Positions 1 through 9,609 of a DNA stretch of 13,245 bases are shown here, piece after piece. Source of the stretch: Methanobacteriaceae archaeon UBA349 (GTDB lineage Archaea > Methanobacteriota > Methanobacteria > Methanobacteriales > Methanobacteriaceae); assembly GCA_002509745.1 (NCBI GenBank), contig DAWK01000047.1, positions 6,986-20,230 on the forward strand, read 5' to 3'. Made by a program: the position numbers and the translations under genes. The notes beneath the pieces are model-generated. The model did not search any database. It was not told the origin of the DNA and saw only the letters and a list, made by a program, of their open reading frames with translations. How positions within the stretch are numbered: the first letter of the stretch is position 1; each line of letters opens with the position of its first letter.

Positions 1-25
1 ATGGGTTCGAATCCCATTGGGCCCA
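1..25 (+). tRNA. 3' end of a tRNA gene cut by the window edge
   Basis: The first bases form a complete T arm: a 5-bp stem (1-5 with 13-17) closed by the standard seven-base loop TTCGAAT (6-12). It is followed by the 3' acceptor strand TGGGCCC (18-24) and discriminator A25. No CCA is encoded. The 5' acceptor strand should therefore read GGGCCCA, but the D and anticodon arms lie outside the window, so the amino acid cannot be assigned. It heads a cluster of tRNA genes on the same strand. Confidence 0.85.
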
Positions 26-61
26 CTTTAAGTATGCCTTTATATATAAAAACAAACCTAA

Positions 62-70
62 TATAAAATA
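62..70 (+). promoter_or_regulatory. TATA box for tRNA-Glu
   Basis: TATAAAATA lies 22-30 bases before the first base of tRNA-Glu, the usual spacing of an archaeal TATA box to a start at or just before the mature tRNA. A second AT-rich element, TTTATATATAAA (39-50), lies further upstream and could serve instead. Confidence 0.5.
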
Positions 71-91
71 AATTTAATATTATATTCACAT

Positions 92-169
<78 letters not shown>

Positions 170-311
170 TTCATAATTTTGAAGTTTTTCGTTTCAGATG
201 AGTTTTATCTTAATAATTTTCACAATTATATAGATAAATTTCTGAAAGATTGCACTTTTTGGGTGATATTTAATGGATTAATAGCATCTTATAGATGTTT
301 GCCTTTCCTTA

Positions 312-395
<84 letters not shown>

Positions 396-412
396 TTGAA
401 TCCTAATCATGA

Positions 413-420
413 TTTAAATT
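413..420 (+). promoter_or_regulatory. TATA-like box for tRNA-His
   Basis: TTTAAATT lies 21-28 bases before tRNA-His. The distance fits an archaeal TATA box, but the whole spacer (396-440) is AT-rich, so this is a position-based call. Confidence 0.35.
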
Positions 421-440
421 AATTCAATTTTATAAAATGT

Positions 441-517
<77 letters not shown>

Positions 518-793
518 GATTACTTCTTTTTAGATATAATTTGAATTATTTTGATTTTTTATATCTTTTTAACATATTTACAGTTGCCTTTTTGAATCAA
601 AACTGCAATTATTAAATTTTCAACGAACTAATTTCCATAATGTACGTTTTTAATTACTTTTGCTTGGTTTTCTAAAATAAAATTTTGATTTAATTAACTA
701 ATAATCTTTTTAATAAGTAAATACACAATAACTATATCAATTTACAAAATAAATAATTAAATCGACTAAGCTTAATTTTAAGGATAGATCCCT

Positions 794-1093
794 ATGATAA
801 AAATGGAACGAACTTATGGATGCTTTCGTGCTAATGTTTTAGCCGATGGCAAGCAAATAGGGACCATGGAAGGGATTTATCTCACTCAATGGTTCGTAAA
901 AAATAAATACCGCTTTACAGGTTCATTTAATCGTTATTTAGCCGATGAACCTAAATATTATCATCCGGGGGTAACTGTGGATGTTGTTCTCCCAGAAAAA
1001 CAAATAATTGTAAAAAATGTGTTTATTGAATGGATTAGAGAACCATCTGGAAGTGGAACATTCAATGCAGAAAGAATTGAAAGTTACATTTAA
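794..1093 (+). CDS. Conserved-looking small protein of unknown function
   Basis: A 99-residue protein that I do not recognise. It has no signal peptide, membrane segment or known catalytic motif. It is rich in aromatic residues (several Tyr, Phe and two Trp) and alternating hydrophobic residues, as in a small beta-rich soluble fold, with a Gly/Ser-rich turn near residues 84-88. AAGGA (780-784) lies nine bases before the ATG at 794. An in-frame ATG at 803 is worse placed, so 794 is chosen. It is followed after 57 bases by hjc on the same strand and could share a transcript with it. The preceding 277 bases (517-793) are very AT-rich and hold only possible promoter elements. The reading frame has codon use like its neighbours, so it is probably a real gene. 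Confidence 0.75.
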   Translation: MIKMERTYGCFRANVLADGKQIGTMEGIYLTQWFVKNKYRFTGSFNRYLADEPKYYHPGVTVDVVLPEKQIIVKNVFIEWIREPSGSGTFNAERIESYI

Positions 1094-1150
1094 TATTTTA
1101 TAATTACGAGAATTAATTTCTAATTTATTTTTTAATGCTGGCTGAGTTTT

Positions 1151-1558
1151 ATGGTAAAAAAAGGATCGAGAGAAGAAAGAGATTTAGTTAGAATTCTTTG
1201 GGAAGAGAAATTTGCAGCTATGCGAGCACCGGCCTCTGGTGGAGCAACAAAAAAACCATTACCTGATGTTTTAGCAGGGAATGGTGAAAAATACCTGGCC
1301 ATTGAGGTGAAAACAACCACTAAAGACAGAATTTATATTGATTCTCCTAAAATAGAAGGCCTTTGCGAGTTTTCTAACATTTTTGGGGCCATACCTTATG
1401 TGGGAATTAAATTCAAGTATAAAAAATGGCGTTTTTTGTCTCCTGATGATTTATTCCAAACTAAAAATGGGAACTACCGTTTAGATTTGGACCTGGCATT
1501 AGAAAAAGGTTTGGAGATTAATGAACTTTTAGGCCAAGATAAACAAGTTAAATTTTAA
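1151..1558 (+). CDS. hjc: Holliday junction resolvase Hjc
   Basis: A 135-residue archaeal Holliday junction resolvase, a dimeric endonuclease of the PD-(D/E)XK nuclease superfamily that cuts four-way junctions at the end of recombination and fork repair. The family's key residues are all present: Glu9 in the N-terminal KGSREERD helix, Asp39 in PDVLAGN, and Glu52 and Lys54 in AIEVKTT. The C-terminal part, [18 protein letters not shown] (about residues 78-95), matches the family's last beta strands. Compared with the Pyrococcus protein as I remember it, there is an insertion of a few residues before the Asp ([10 protein letters not shown], 29-38). The ribosome binding site before the ATG at 1151 is weak. 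An opposite-strand reading frame over this gene (1132-1320) is a shadow. Confidence 0.95.
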   Translation: MVKKGSREERDLVRILWEEKFAAMRAPASGGATKKPLPDVLAGNGEKYLAIEVKTTTKDRIYIDSPKIEGLCEFSNIFGAIPYVGIKFKYKKWRFLSPDDLFQTKNGNYRLDLDLALEKGLEINELLGQDKQVKF

Positions 1559-1652
1559 TAAATGGGAATAAATTAATTAAATTGAATATAATCTACTTTT
1601 TTTCTCATTGTCATTTATTAAGAATAAACTAATTTAATATAATTAATCAACT

Positions 1653-1908
1653 GAGGTGGAAAAATTGGTAAACTGGATAGTATTGTCGTGTTTTTTGATA
1701 AAATAAATAAATTTTAGAACTTATTAGAAAATAGCTTAACCTTCTTTTTGTATTTGAAATTTTATAATCTAAAATCACTTCCAAATACCATCAAGCAAAT
1801 AGCATAATCGTTGCACCAATATGTATGGTGTCAGCATATCTTATCATTTTAAAGCCCCAAACTGAAAGAATTACACAGCATATACAAAAAATCATCTTAA
1901 TAAATTAG
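1653..1908 (+). pseudogene. Possible remains of a small membrane-protein gene
   Basis: A TATA-like TTTAATATA (1633-1641) is followed by a good ribosome binding site GAGGTGG (1653-1659) and, five bases on, a TTG (1665). This starts a reading frame of only 13 codons (MVNWIVLSCFLIK) that ends at 1704-1706. In another frame, 1768-1905 is open for 46 codons and encodes a partly hydrophobic peptide (for example SIIVAPICMVSAYLIILKP) ending at TAG 1906-1908. The signals suggest an initiation region and a hydrophobic tail separated by frameshifts and deletions. I do not recognise the family. It could equally be chance in AT-rich spacer, or a very short peptide gene. Confidence 0.3.
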
Positions 1909-2042
1909 ATTAGTGCATCTCCTACAATCATTATATGCTATTTTTTCAAATTTTGCTAATAAACTGGGGTTTGGAATTATATATTAATTTTTTATTAAAT
2001 TAGACATAAAATTTAGAAATATTCTTGTTCATCACCATAAGG

Positions 2043-2050
2043 TTTAAATA
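2043..2050 (+). promoter_or_regulatory. TATA box for the tRNA-Cys/tRNA-Trp unit
   Basis: TTTAAATA ends 28 bases before tRNA-Cys, matching archaeal promoter spacing. The tRNA-Trp gene begins 48 bases after tRNA-Cys without an equally well-placed box, so the two may be made as one transcript. Confidence 0.5.
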
Positions 2051-2078
2051 TTAAATTCATCTACTAATTAGTTACTAT

Positions 2079-2151
<73 letters not shown>

Positions 2152-2198
2152 GTATTATTATCTTGAGAATCATCTGATTTTTAGGAAACCTATTATTA

Positions 2199-2350
<152 letters not shown>

Positions 2351-2370
2351 TTATGCTCTTTTTAAATAGA

Positions 2371-2378
2371 TTTATATC
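2371..2378 (+). promoter_or_regulatory. TATA-like box for the MBL-fold gene
   Basis: TTTATATC lies about 100 bases before the preferred start codon at 2471 and predicts transcription from about 2400-2405, giving a leader of roughly 65-70 bases. TTTAAATA (2361-2368) nearby is an alternative. Confidence 0.35.
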
Positions 2379-2470
2379 ATTTTAATTATAATATCAGTAT
2401 TCAAAGGATATTGATTTGTCAACTCAATTTTGATTTTCTAGAAATTTTAAGTTTAGTTACTGGTGGAAAT

Positions 2471-3088
2471 ATGGAAAAAATAAATGATGTGGCTTTTATT
2501 GAAGGTAAAGGATATGATTCAAATATTTATGTCGCTGGAGACATTATTTTTGACACGGGAACTGGTGAAAACAAGAAATACGTTTTTTCTGAGATTTTAA
2601 AGGCAGGAATTAACCCCGCAGATATTTCAACCATTGTAAATACACACTGTCACTTTGACCATGTAGGTGGAAATTCTCTCTTCTCAGGGGATATTATGAT
2701 CCATGAAGAAGATGCAGAAGCACTGGAATCTGGAGATAGTATGGCTACAGCAGCTTATATGTTTGGAAAATCAACCGAACCTACAAAAATAGCCAAAAAA
2801 CTCCAAGAAGGAGATAAAGTAGCTGATTTTGAAGTAATTCATACTCCGGGCCATACTCGAGGAGGAATATGCCTATTCGATGGTGAGATTTTAATATCTG
2901 GAGACACAGTTTTTGCCAATGGCGGAATTGGGAGAATGGATATTGGTGGAAGCTATGAGGATATGATAAATTCTCTGGAAAAGCTTCAAAAGATAAGTGT
3001 GGAATATTTACTTCCGGGCCATGGTCCCTGGACTAATAATGCCCAACAACACATAGATATGTCATATAAAATGGCTAAACGCTTTTAA
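2471..3088 (+). CDS. MBL-fold metallo-hydrolase, glyoxalase II-like
   Basis: A 205-residue metallo-beta-lactamase-fold enzyme, probably cytoplasmic with two bound metal ions. The metal ligands are in the family order: HCHFDH (His59, His61, Asp63, His64), His128 in TPGHT, Asp145 in SGDTVF and His184 in LPGHG. The N-terminal DTGTG and the later GGIGRMD are also typical of the glyoxalase II-like group. There is no added rubredoxin, flavodoxin or RNA-processing (beta-CASP) domain, so the substrate cannot be named. The start at ATG 2471 is chosen because GGTGGA (2462-2467) lies three bases before it. A TTG at 2411 would add 20 hydrophobic residues, but no good ribosome binding site precedes it. 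The gene converges on the DUF457 gene across an AT-rich spacer. Confidence 0.9.
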   Translation: MEKINDVAFIEGKGYDSNIYVAGDIIFDTGTGENKKYVFSEILKAGINPADISTIVNTHCHFDHVGGNSLFSGDIMIHEEDAEALESGDSMATAAYMFGKSTEPTKIAKKLQEGDKVADFEVIHTPGHTRGGICLFDGEILISGDTVFANGGIGRMDIGGSYEDMINSLEKLQKISVEYLLPGHGPWTNNAQQHIDMSYKMAKRF

Positions 3089-3122
3089 TAAACGATTATA
3101 ATTTCTTTAAAATTAATATAAT

Positions 3123-3183
3123 AAAAAAATTGTTCTTTAATTTTTATTAATTTAAATTTTAAATCTTATTTTTTAATTTTTTT
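3123..3183. terminator. Oligo-T terminators between convergent genes
   Basis: The 168-bp spacer between two converging genes has T runs on the + strand (3169-3174 and 3177-3183), usable by the MBL-fold gene. A run of seven A (3123-3129) reads as T7 on the - strand, usable by the DUF457 gene. Archaeal RNA polymerase stops at such T runs without needing a hairpin. The assignment rests on position and composition only. Confidence 0.4.
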
Positions 3184-3256
3184 AAATAAAATAAATTTTA
3201 ATAACTAATTCTAATAATTATATAATTTTAACCTCAAAATTTCATCAAATAATCAA

Positions 3257-4204
3257 TTAGCCATCAACATAAATGGTTAAGTTGCTTGGAGTATAATGAC
3301 CACCCAAAAAGTCGGAATAAGTTATTTTCCACTGATTATTCTCAAATTTAGCATCTATAGGAGTATAATATGAATACCAGATGAATCGTTGTGCTGCAAC
3401 CGTAGAATTGGTCTTTTTAATGGCGTTAATTCCTGAGGAATACGTTCCATTTTCAATCACAAGGCCACTATAATTTCTCTGGAATGTTTTTTTCCCTGTA
3501 AGTCCATTATATGTGTAAAGCTGATATTCTTGGTTTTCAGGATTGATAAGAACCCCTTGCCATACAAACATGTTTGAAGTAGGATAAGTGGCTGTTTGAG
3601 TGAAATTTCCTTCTAAATTTTCTTCCAGAGCATGAGTAGCATTTATCTTTTCATAGCATCTTAGGCCTCCAAACGAAACCAGCATAATTACAAATAGGAC
3701 CATGGCTATTTTTTTGTACTTCCAGCTTATTTTAAGGTATAACACAATCAAAACTGCTAGAGCAGCTATGGTGGTCAGGGCATCGGTGTAATAATAGAGA
3801 TGGGCACTGAAACGTTCCATGGAGAATGGATAAAAGAGGGGAATACCTCCAGTAGTCAAGAAATCCAAAAATAGATGGGTTAATACTCCAAAATAAGCTA
3901 ATAAAACGGTTTTCCAATTGAATATTAGATTAATGTCTCTTTTAATTAGTTTTCTGACAAATTCCTGGATTGGTTGCCTGGTTACTAGGTATAGGAATAT
4001 TGCTGCTGTCATAAATCCAAAAATAAATGAATGGGTAATTCCTCTATGGGTCAAAATGAAGAATTCGGGGAGCAAAAATCCTATAAAAATTAAAATAAAA
4101 TCAAAATCTGCTGATGTACCACCCAAACTTCCTTCTATAGGCCATTTAGATCCTATAAAGAATAAAATAATGAAAGGAATTAGAAAATGTGTGAAAAGAT
4201 CCAT
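3257..4204 (-). CDS. DUF457/YdjM-like membrane protein, predicted metal-dependent hydrolase
   Basis: A 315-residue membrane protein of the family of predicted membrane-bound metal-dependent hydrolases that includes E. coli YdjM. Family motifs seen are THFL at residues 5-8, an acidic DFD (33-35) before a membrane span, HRGITHS (53-59), and HLFLDFLTTGGIPLFYPF (110-127). The His and Asp residues in these motifs are thought to bind metal, but no reaction has been shown for the family as far as I know. About five membrane spans occupy residues 1-180, including 7-19, 36-52, 57-75, 97-116 and 140-180 (probably two). A hydrophilic C-terminal domain (185-315) follows, likely on the outside. It contains six N-X-S/T sites (Asn188, 200, 244, 252, 266, 308), while the membrane half has none. 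The start at 4204 has GGAG (4213-4216) eight bases upstream. Confidence 0.85.
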   Translation of the reverse strand: MDLFTHFLIPFIILFFIGSKWPIEGSLGGTSADFDFILIFIGFLLPEFFILTHRGITHSFIFGFMTAAIFLYLVTRQPIQEFVRKLIKRDINLIFNWKTVLLAYFGVLTHLFLDFLTTGGIPLFYPFSMERFSAHLYYYTDALTTIAALAVLIVLYLKISWKYKKIAMVLFVIMLVSFGGLRCYEKINATHALEENLEGNFTQTATYPTSNMFVWQGVLINPENQEYQLYTYNGLTGKKTFQRNYSGLVIENGTYSSGINAIKKTNSTVAAQRFIWYSYYTPIDAKFENNQWKITYSDFLGGHYTPSNLTIYVDG

Positions 4205-4327
4205 GGGTTGACTCCAGAATTATAATTAATAATTTATTAATATTGATTTAAGTTTAAGTATTTGTTTAAATTTTGTTGAAGTCTTATTTTTTAATTTTAT
4301 AAATTTATTTTATTTATTAGATACTCG

Positions 4328-4333
4328 AAAAAA
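4328..4333 (-). terminator. Oligo-T terminator after the LemA-DUF2207 unit
   Basis: An A6 run on the + strand gives six T on the - strand about 58 bases after the DUF2207 stop codon. It is a simple archaeal oligo-T stop candidate in the 187-bp spacer before the DUF457 gene. Confidence 0.3.
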
Positions 4334-4391
4334 GTTAGAAATTAAAAAGTTGGAGATATTGATTTCCAAGGAATAAATGGATGGTGGTAAT

Positions 4392-6206
<1,815 letters not shown>

Positions 6207-6229
6207 TAAATCACCTAAAATTAAACCAT

Positions 6230-6787
6230 CTAAAATTCAACTTTAGGTACTGATCTAGCGGATTCTTCGGTTTCAAAGAATTCAGCTTCACTAAAATTGA
6301 ATTGGTTGGCAATAATGCTACTCGGGAACATCTGAATTTTGTTATTGTACATCATTACCGTATCATTGTAGAATTGTCTGGAATAAGCAATCTTATCTTC
6401 GGTTTCAGATAACTGGGCCTGTAATTCCTGGAAATTTTTACTGGCTTTTAAATCAGGATAATTTTCAGCTACGGCAAAGAGAGTTTTTAAAGCTCCAGTT
6501 AACTGATTATTGGCCTCTTGATTTTCCTGCACGCTTTGAGCATTTATAACATTTGAACGGGCCTTAGTTACCTCTTCAAATACTCCTTTCTCGTGTTTAG
6601 CATATCCTTTGACGGTTTCCACCAAATTTGGTATTAAATCAGTTCTTCTTTTAAGTTGAACGTCTATTTGGGACCATGCATTTTTTACCCGGTTACGTAG
6701 ATTAATCAGGCTGTTGTACATGGATACAATCCAAACTATTAGAATTATTATGACTATTAGAACAATGACTGTTATTAACCAACTCAT
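6230..6787 (-). CDS. lemA: LemA family protein
   Basis: A 185-residue LemA protein of standard length. A single N-terminal membrane span (residues 4-22) is followed by the family signature [20 protein letters not shown] (24-43), [23 protein letters not shown] (44-66) and a long alpha-helical domain. The conserved end [19 protein letters not shown] (140-158) and FF (170-171) are also present. LemA proteins form an antiparallel helical bundle anchored in the membrane; their role is not established. It is the first gene of a two-gene unit with DUF2207, an association that is widespread in bacteria and archaea. GGGTGT lies about six bases before the ATG, and a TATA box (6822-6829) suggests a very short leader. 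Confidence 0.95.
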   Translation of the reverse strand: MSWLITVIVLIVIIILIVWIVSMYNSLINLRNRVKNAWSQIDVQLKRRTDLIPNLVETVKGYAKHEKGVFEEVTKARSNVINAQSVQENQEANNQLTGALKTLFAVAENYPDLKASKNFQELQAQLSETEDKIAYSRQFYNDTVMMYNNKIQMFPSSIIANQFNFSEAEFFETEESARSVPKVEF

Positions 6788-6821
6788 TTTTTACACCCAA
6801 TACCAATAATGCATTTTTTAT

Positions 6822-6829
6822 TATTTAAA
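6822..6829 (-). promoter_or_regulatory. TATA box for lemA-DUF2207
   Basis: TATTTAAA on the + strand reads TTTAAATA on the - strand, 35-42 bases before the lemA ATG. Transcription would start roughly 10-15 bases before the coding region, leaving room for the weak GGTG ribosome site. Confidence 0.5.
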
Positions 6830-7081
6830 TTTTATTAAATAATTAATTCAAATGAATATTGTTCAAAAATAAGCTTTTAGAATGATTTTCCAAAGGTTAT
6901 AATGGTCAATATGAATAATTTAATTTTAATTGATATTTTAGGAATATAATACCTATAGGAATAAATATCTAAAAAAAGCATAATTATTATATTCAAAATA
7001 TGAAAAATTGAAAATAAGACTTATTATGCAAAAATAACTTCAAATAGCCGATAAAATGAAATAAGAATTTAAAAAAGTATT

Positions 7082-7087
7082 AAAAAA
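7082..7087 (-). terminator. Oligo-T terminator after trkA
   Basis: A6 on the + strand gives six T on the - strand, 26 bases past the trkA stop codon, with further T-rich sequence next to it. Confidence 0.35.
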
Positions 7088-7112
7088 TATTTTTATTATT
7101 AATTAATGAATT

Positions 7113-7763
7113 TTATTTAGTAAAAATCTTAGTAACTTCTTTTACGGCATCTATTTTTACTAGAACAGAAACTTTACTGCCTTCATTTAAAATCATATCT
7201 GCACGGGGAATTTCAATATGGCCGTTATTGTAGATAGAAACAATAATGTAATCGTCTGTGGGAGAAATGTCCCCTACTCGTTTTCCGATTATTTTCTTAT
7301 TTTTAATGGTCATATCCAGTATTTCGGCATCACCACTACCTAAAACAATCAAATCTGCTACTTTAGGCCGGGTTATGAGTTTTTCAAGATAACCTGCTGC
7401 AGTTCGCTCCGGACTTATAACATGATCAATACCTACTTTACGGAAGGCTTCCTCGTGATCAGGGTTACTTACTCGTGCAATAATCTTGGGGATATTATAT
7501 TCTCTTACCAAAATGCATGAAAGCAAATTAGCTTCGTCATTACCGGTTGCAGCCACAAAAACATTAGCATTGTTAATATTCGACTCTTCCAGTGTTTTGA
7601 TGTCGGTTCCATTACCACAAATCACCAGAGCATCTAATTCTACCGCAGCATTACCACACAATGATTCATCATTTTCAATGAGGGTGACATCGTGACCATC
7701 AGAAATTAAAAGGCTTGCTAGAGTTAATCCCACTCTACCTCCCCCCATTATAACTACATACAT
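7113..7763 (-). CDS. trkA: TrkA-type potassium transport regulatory protein
   Basis: A 216-residue cytoplasmic regulator that binds NAD(H) or ATP/ADP and gates a TrkH-type K+ channel. The N-terminal RCK/TrkA-N Rossmann domain (1-120) has the nucleotide loop GGGRVG (7-12), acidic Glu30 at the end of the second strand (VTLIEND), GNGTD (50-54) and [10 protein letters not shown] (71-80). A TrkA-C domain (about 137-216), thought to sense a small ligand, follows. At 216 residues it is a single RCK plus C domain, as in KtrA and archaeal TrkA, half the length of E. coli TrkA. The trkH gene lies upstream on the same strand, 193 bp away, so this is its natural partner. AGGTG (7772-7776) lies eight bases before the ATG. 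Confidence 0.95.
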   Translation of the reverse strand: MYVVIMGGGRVGLTLASLLISDGHDVTLIENDESLCGNAAVELDALVICGNGTDIKTLEESNINNANVFVAATGNDEANLLSCILVREYNIPKIIARVSNPDHEEAFRKVGIDHVISPERTAAGYLEKLITRPKVADLIVLGSGDAEILDMTIKNKKIIGKRVGDISPTDDYIIVSIYNNGHIEIPRADMILNEGSKVSVLVKIDAVKEVTKIFTK

Positions 7764-7956
7764 ATATTGTACACCTTACTTTAATCAACTAAGCATTTAA
7801 CAGGATAAATTTGAAATATTGATTTTTATTAATGTTTTTTAAAATATAAAAATTCTAAATATCACTAATTCAGTGAGTGATTTTCTTTGCATATTCTTAT
7901 TAATAAGCTTTTTCTAAATTAATATTCTAAAATTTTATTCATTAATTCTAATGCAA

Positions 7957-9387
7957 CTAGCTGCGTTTTAATAATTCTAATCCGCCTCTTACTAATATCA
8001 GAACAGGTATAATTTCCAGTCTCCCAACCCACATATTAAAAATCATTACTATCTTTGCGATTTCAGGCATATTAGGGGATGTAATCCCCATACTCAACCC
8101 AACGTTTCCCTGGGCCGATGCTACTTCAAAAAGGGAGTTCAAAGGATCGTAGCCATATGCTGCCAAGACTAACCAACCGAATAAAAGAAAAACAATATAT
8201 ATTGAGGTGTAAGAACTGGCCTCTCTAATTTCTACGTCACTTACAGTTTTTCCTGAAATTTTACGAGGTATTACTGAACCTTCTGGAGTTAAAATCTTCA
8301 TTAATTCCCAGTAAACTCCTTTAAGGATGGTAACTATTCTTATTAGCTTAATAGCACCAGTAGTTGAACCGGCAGCCATTCCAATTACCATACATGTTAA
8401 AATTAATATTTTAACATAAGATGACCAGGCTATCATTTGTGGAAGAGTTTGAGTATTTGACCCGGTACAACTAAGAGCAGAAACGACGTTAAAAATAGAA
8501 TCGAGCGGTAAAATTTTACCACTCATAAAAATAAGCATGGAAAATAATGCTACAATAATGACCATGGCTTGAAACTGTATATCTTTTATAGCGAATTTTA
8601 CATTTCCCTTCAAAACCCGATAGTGCACCAGGAAACTGGTACCACCCACGATCATTAAAAATATGGTGATCATGGTGATTAAATCGCTTCCATAGGCACC
8701 AATATTTCCATTTTTAATGGACATTCCTCCAGTGGAGAGATTAGTCATGGTATTGTTAATAGCATCAAAAAGGGACATTCCAGCAAGTCCATAGAGGACA
8801 ATTCCTAAAATAGTATAAAATAAATAGATCCACCAGATGGTCTTCACGGTATTGGGTATGCTGGGTTTTATACGTTCTTCCCTAGCTTCAGACTTGTATA
8901 ATCGAGATGCAGCGGTTCCAGGACGAATAAGAATTCCTATAACCACAATAACTACTCCAACTCCTCCAATCCACTGCTCAAGACTTCTTAAAAATAAAAT
9001 GGATTTGGGAAGTATTTCAACATCGAGAAATATGCTGAGGCCACTACCTGTCCAGGCAGACATATTTTCAAAATAAGCATCAATAAATCCCATTTTAAGG
9101 CCTATAATCATCACCAAACTACCAATGAGAGCTGCCCATAGCCAAGCCAAGGCCGCGATTATCATTCCGTGCTTTAGCCTTATGGATCCTCCAGAAGGAA
9201 CAATTTGTTTTATTAGAGTTCCTATGGTTATGGAAATGGCCGAAGGTATAATAAAACTAATATAATTATTTTCTCCATAAATCAGAGAAACTATAATTGG
9301 CAGGATAACTACTACACCAATTCCCTGCATTATGCCTCCCAGATACTCTGAGACTACAAAAAAATCCCGCTTTCCGAAATACTTCAT
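7957..9387 (-). CDS. trkH: TrkH-type potassium transporter
   Basis: A 476-residue membrane protein that forms the K+ pathway. The fold has four repeats of membrane helix, pore loop, membrane helix. The four pore loops are visible, each with the conserved Gly of the filter: AWTGSGLS (111-118), NLSTGGMS (216-223), LSCTGSNT (305-312) and AQGNVGLS (425-432). The segment MAAGSTTGAIKLIR (337-350) matches the region of the TrkH/KtrB gate and the Lys-containing helix after it, and the C-terminal VGRLEIIPVLIL (454-465) is a family hallmark. The protein should dimerise and be opened by the TrkA gene product encoded downstream. No clear ribosome binding site precedes the ATG; the TATA box at 9417-9423 suggests an almost leaderless mRNA. 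Confidence 0.96.
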   Translation of the reverse strand: MKYFGKRDFFVVSEYLGGIMQGIGVVVILPIIVSLIYGENNYISFIIPSAISITIGTLIKQIVPSGGSIRLKHGMIIAALAWLWAALIGSLVMIIGLKMGFIDAYFENMSAWTGSGLSIFLDVEILPKSILFLRSLEQWIGGVGVVIVVIGILIRPGTAASRLYKSEAREERIKPSIPNTVKTIWWIYLFYTILGIVLYGLAGMSLFDAINNTMTNLSTGGMSIKNGNIGAYGSDLITMITIFLMIVGGTSFLVHYRVLKGNVKFAIKDIQFQAMVIIVALFSMLIFMSGKILPLDSIFNVVSALSCTGSNTQTLPQMIAWSSYVKILILTCMVIGMAAGSTTGAIKLIRIVTILKGVYWELMKILTPEGSVIPRKISGKTVSDVEIREASSYTSIYIVFLLFGWLVLAAYGYDPLNSLFEVASAQGNVGLSMGITSPNMPEIAKIVMIFNMWVGRLEIIPVLILVRGGLELLKRS

Positions 9388-9416
9388 ATTATCTTATTAG
9401 AGATTTCCTTGATAAC

Positions 9417-9423
9417 ATATAAA
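9417..9423 (-). promoter_or_regulatory. TATA box for trkH, nearly leaderless transcript
   Basis: ATATAAA on the + strand reads TTTATAT on the - strand, with purines (AAGA) just before it where the BRE lies. It is 30-36 bases before the trkH ATG, so transcription should start within about ten bases of the start codon. This agrees with the lack of a ribosome binding site. Confidence 0.55.
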
Positions 9424-9575
9424 TCTTGTCTTAACAGTAAAAAATCATGTTATTAAAACAGGGATAATTGATGTCAGGGCATTTAATAATCTATTAATCT
9501 TGAATATTCAGTTAAAAATAAAAATAGAAAATGTATGTAGTTCTTATTTATTAAATTAGACTTTTTAATCACTTT

Positions 9576-9598
9576 AAAAAATAAATAAATAAAAATTT
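9576..9598 (-). terminator. Oligo-T stretch after the SPFH gene
   Basis: A-rich runs (A6 at 9576-9581 and A5 at 9591-9595) read as T runs on the - strand just past the stop codon of the SPFH gene. This is a candidate archaeal stop signal, called on composition. Confidence 0.35.
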
Positions 9599-9609
9599 AA
9601 ATATTGTTT

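Larger units (their letters stand above)
1559..2078. other. 520-bp gene-poor spacer
   Basis: The spacer between hjc and tRNA-Cys is strongly AT-rich, and no reading frame of 60 codons or more exists on either strand. It holds two things of note, listed separately: possible decayed-gene remains at 1653-1908 and a TATA box for tRNA-Cys at 2043-2050. No tRNA, rRNA or complete box C/D RNA was seen in the rest. Confidence 0.6.
6788..7112. other. 325-bp AT-rich spacer between trkA and lemA
   Basis: This non-coding stretch holds the lemA promoter at its left end and an oligo-T stop for trkA at its right end. No RNA gene, repeat or reading frame worth reporting was seen in between. Confidence 0.6.

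Noticed and set aside
2029..2035. Perfect box C (GTGATGA) on the - strand before tRNA-Cys, possible box C/D RNA
   Set aside because: No box D (CTGA) lies within the 50-70 bases expected on that strand, and no D'/C' boxes are seen.
2411..2470. N-terminal extension of the MBL-fold protein from a TTG codon
   Set aside because: It adds 20 hydrophobic residues not expected for this soluble family and has no good ribosome site, whereas ATG 2471 has GGTGGA just upstream.
3241..3248. Box C-like TTTGATGA on the - strand just after the DUF457 gene
   Set aside because: No matching box D follows; the surrounding sequence is plain AT-rich spacer.
3732..4211. Open frames of 61 (-) and 97 (+) codons inside the DUF457 gene region
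   Set aside because: They overlap the DUF457 gene in other frames, and their translations show no recognisable family.
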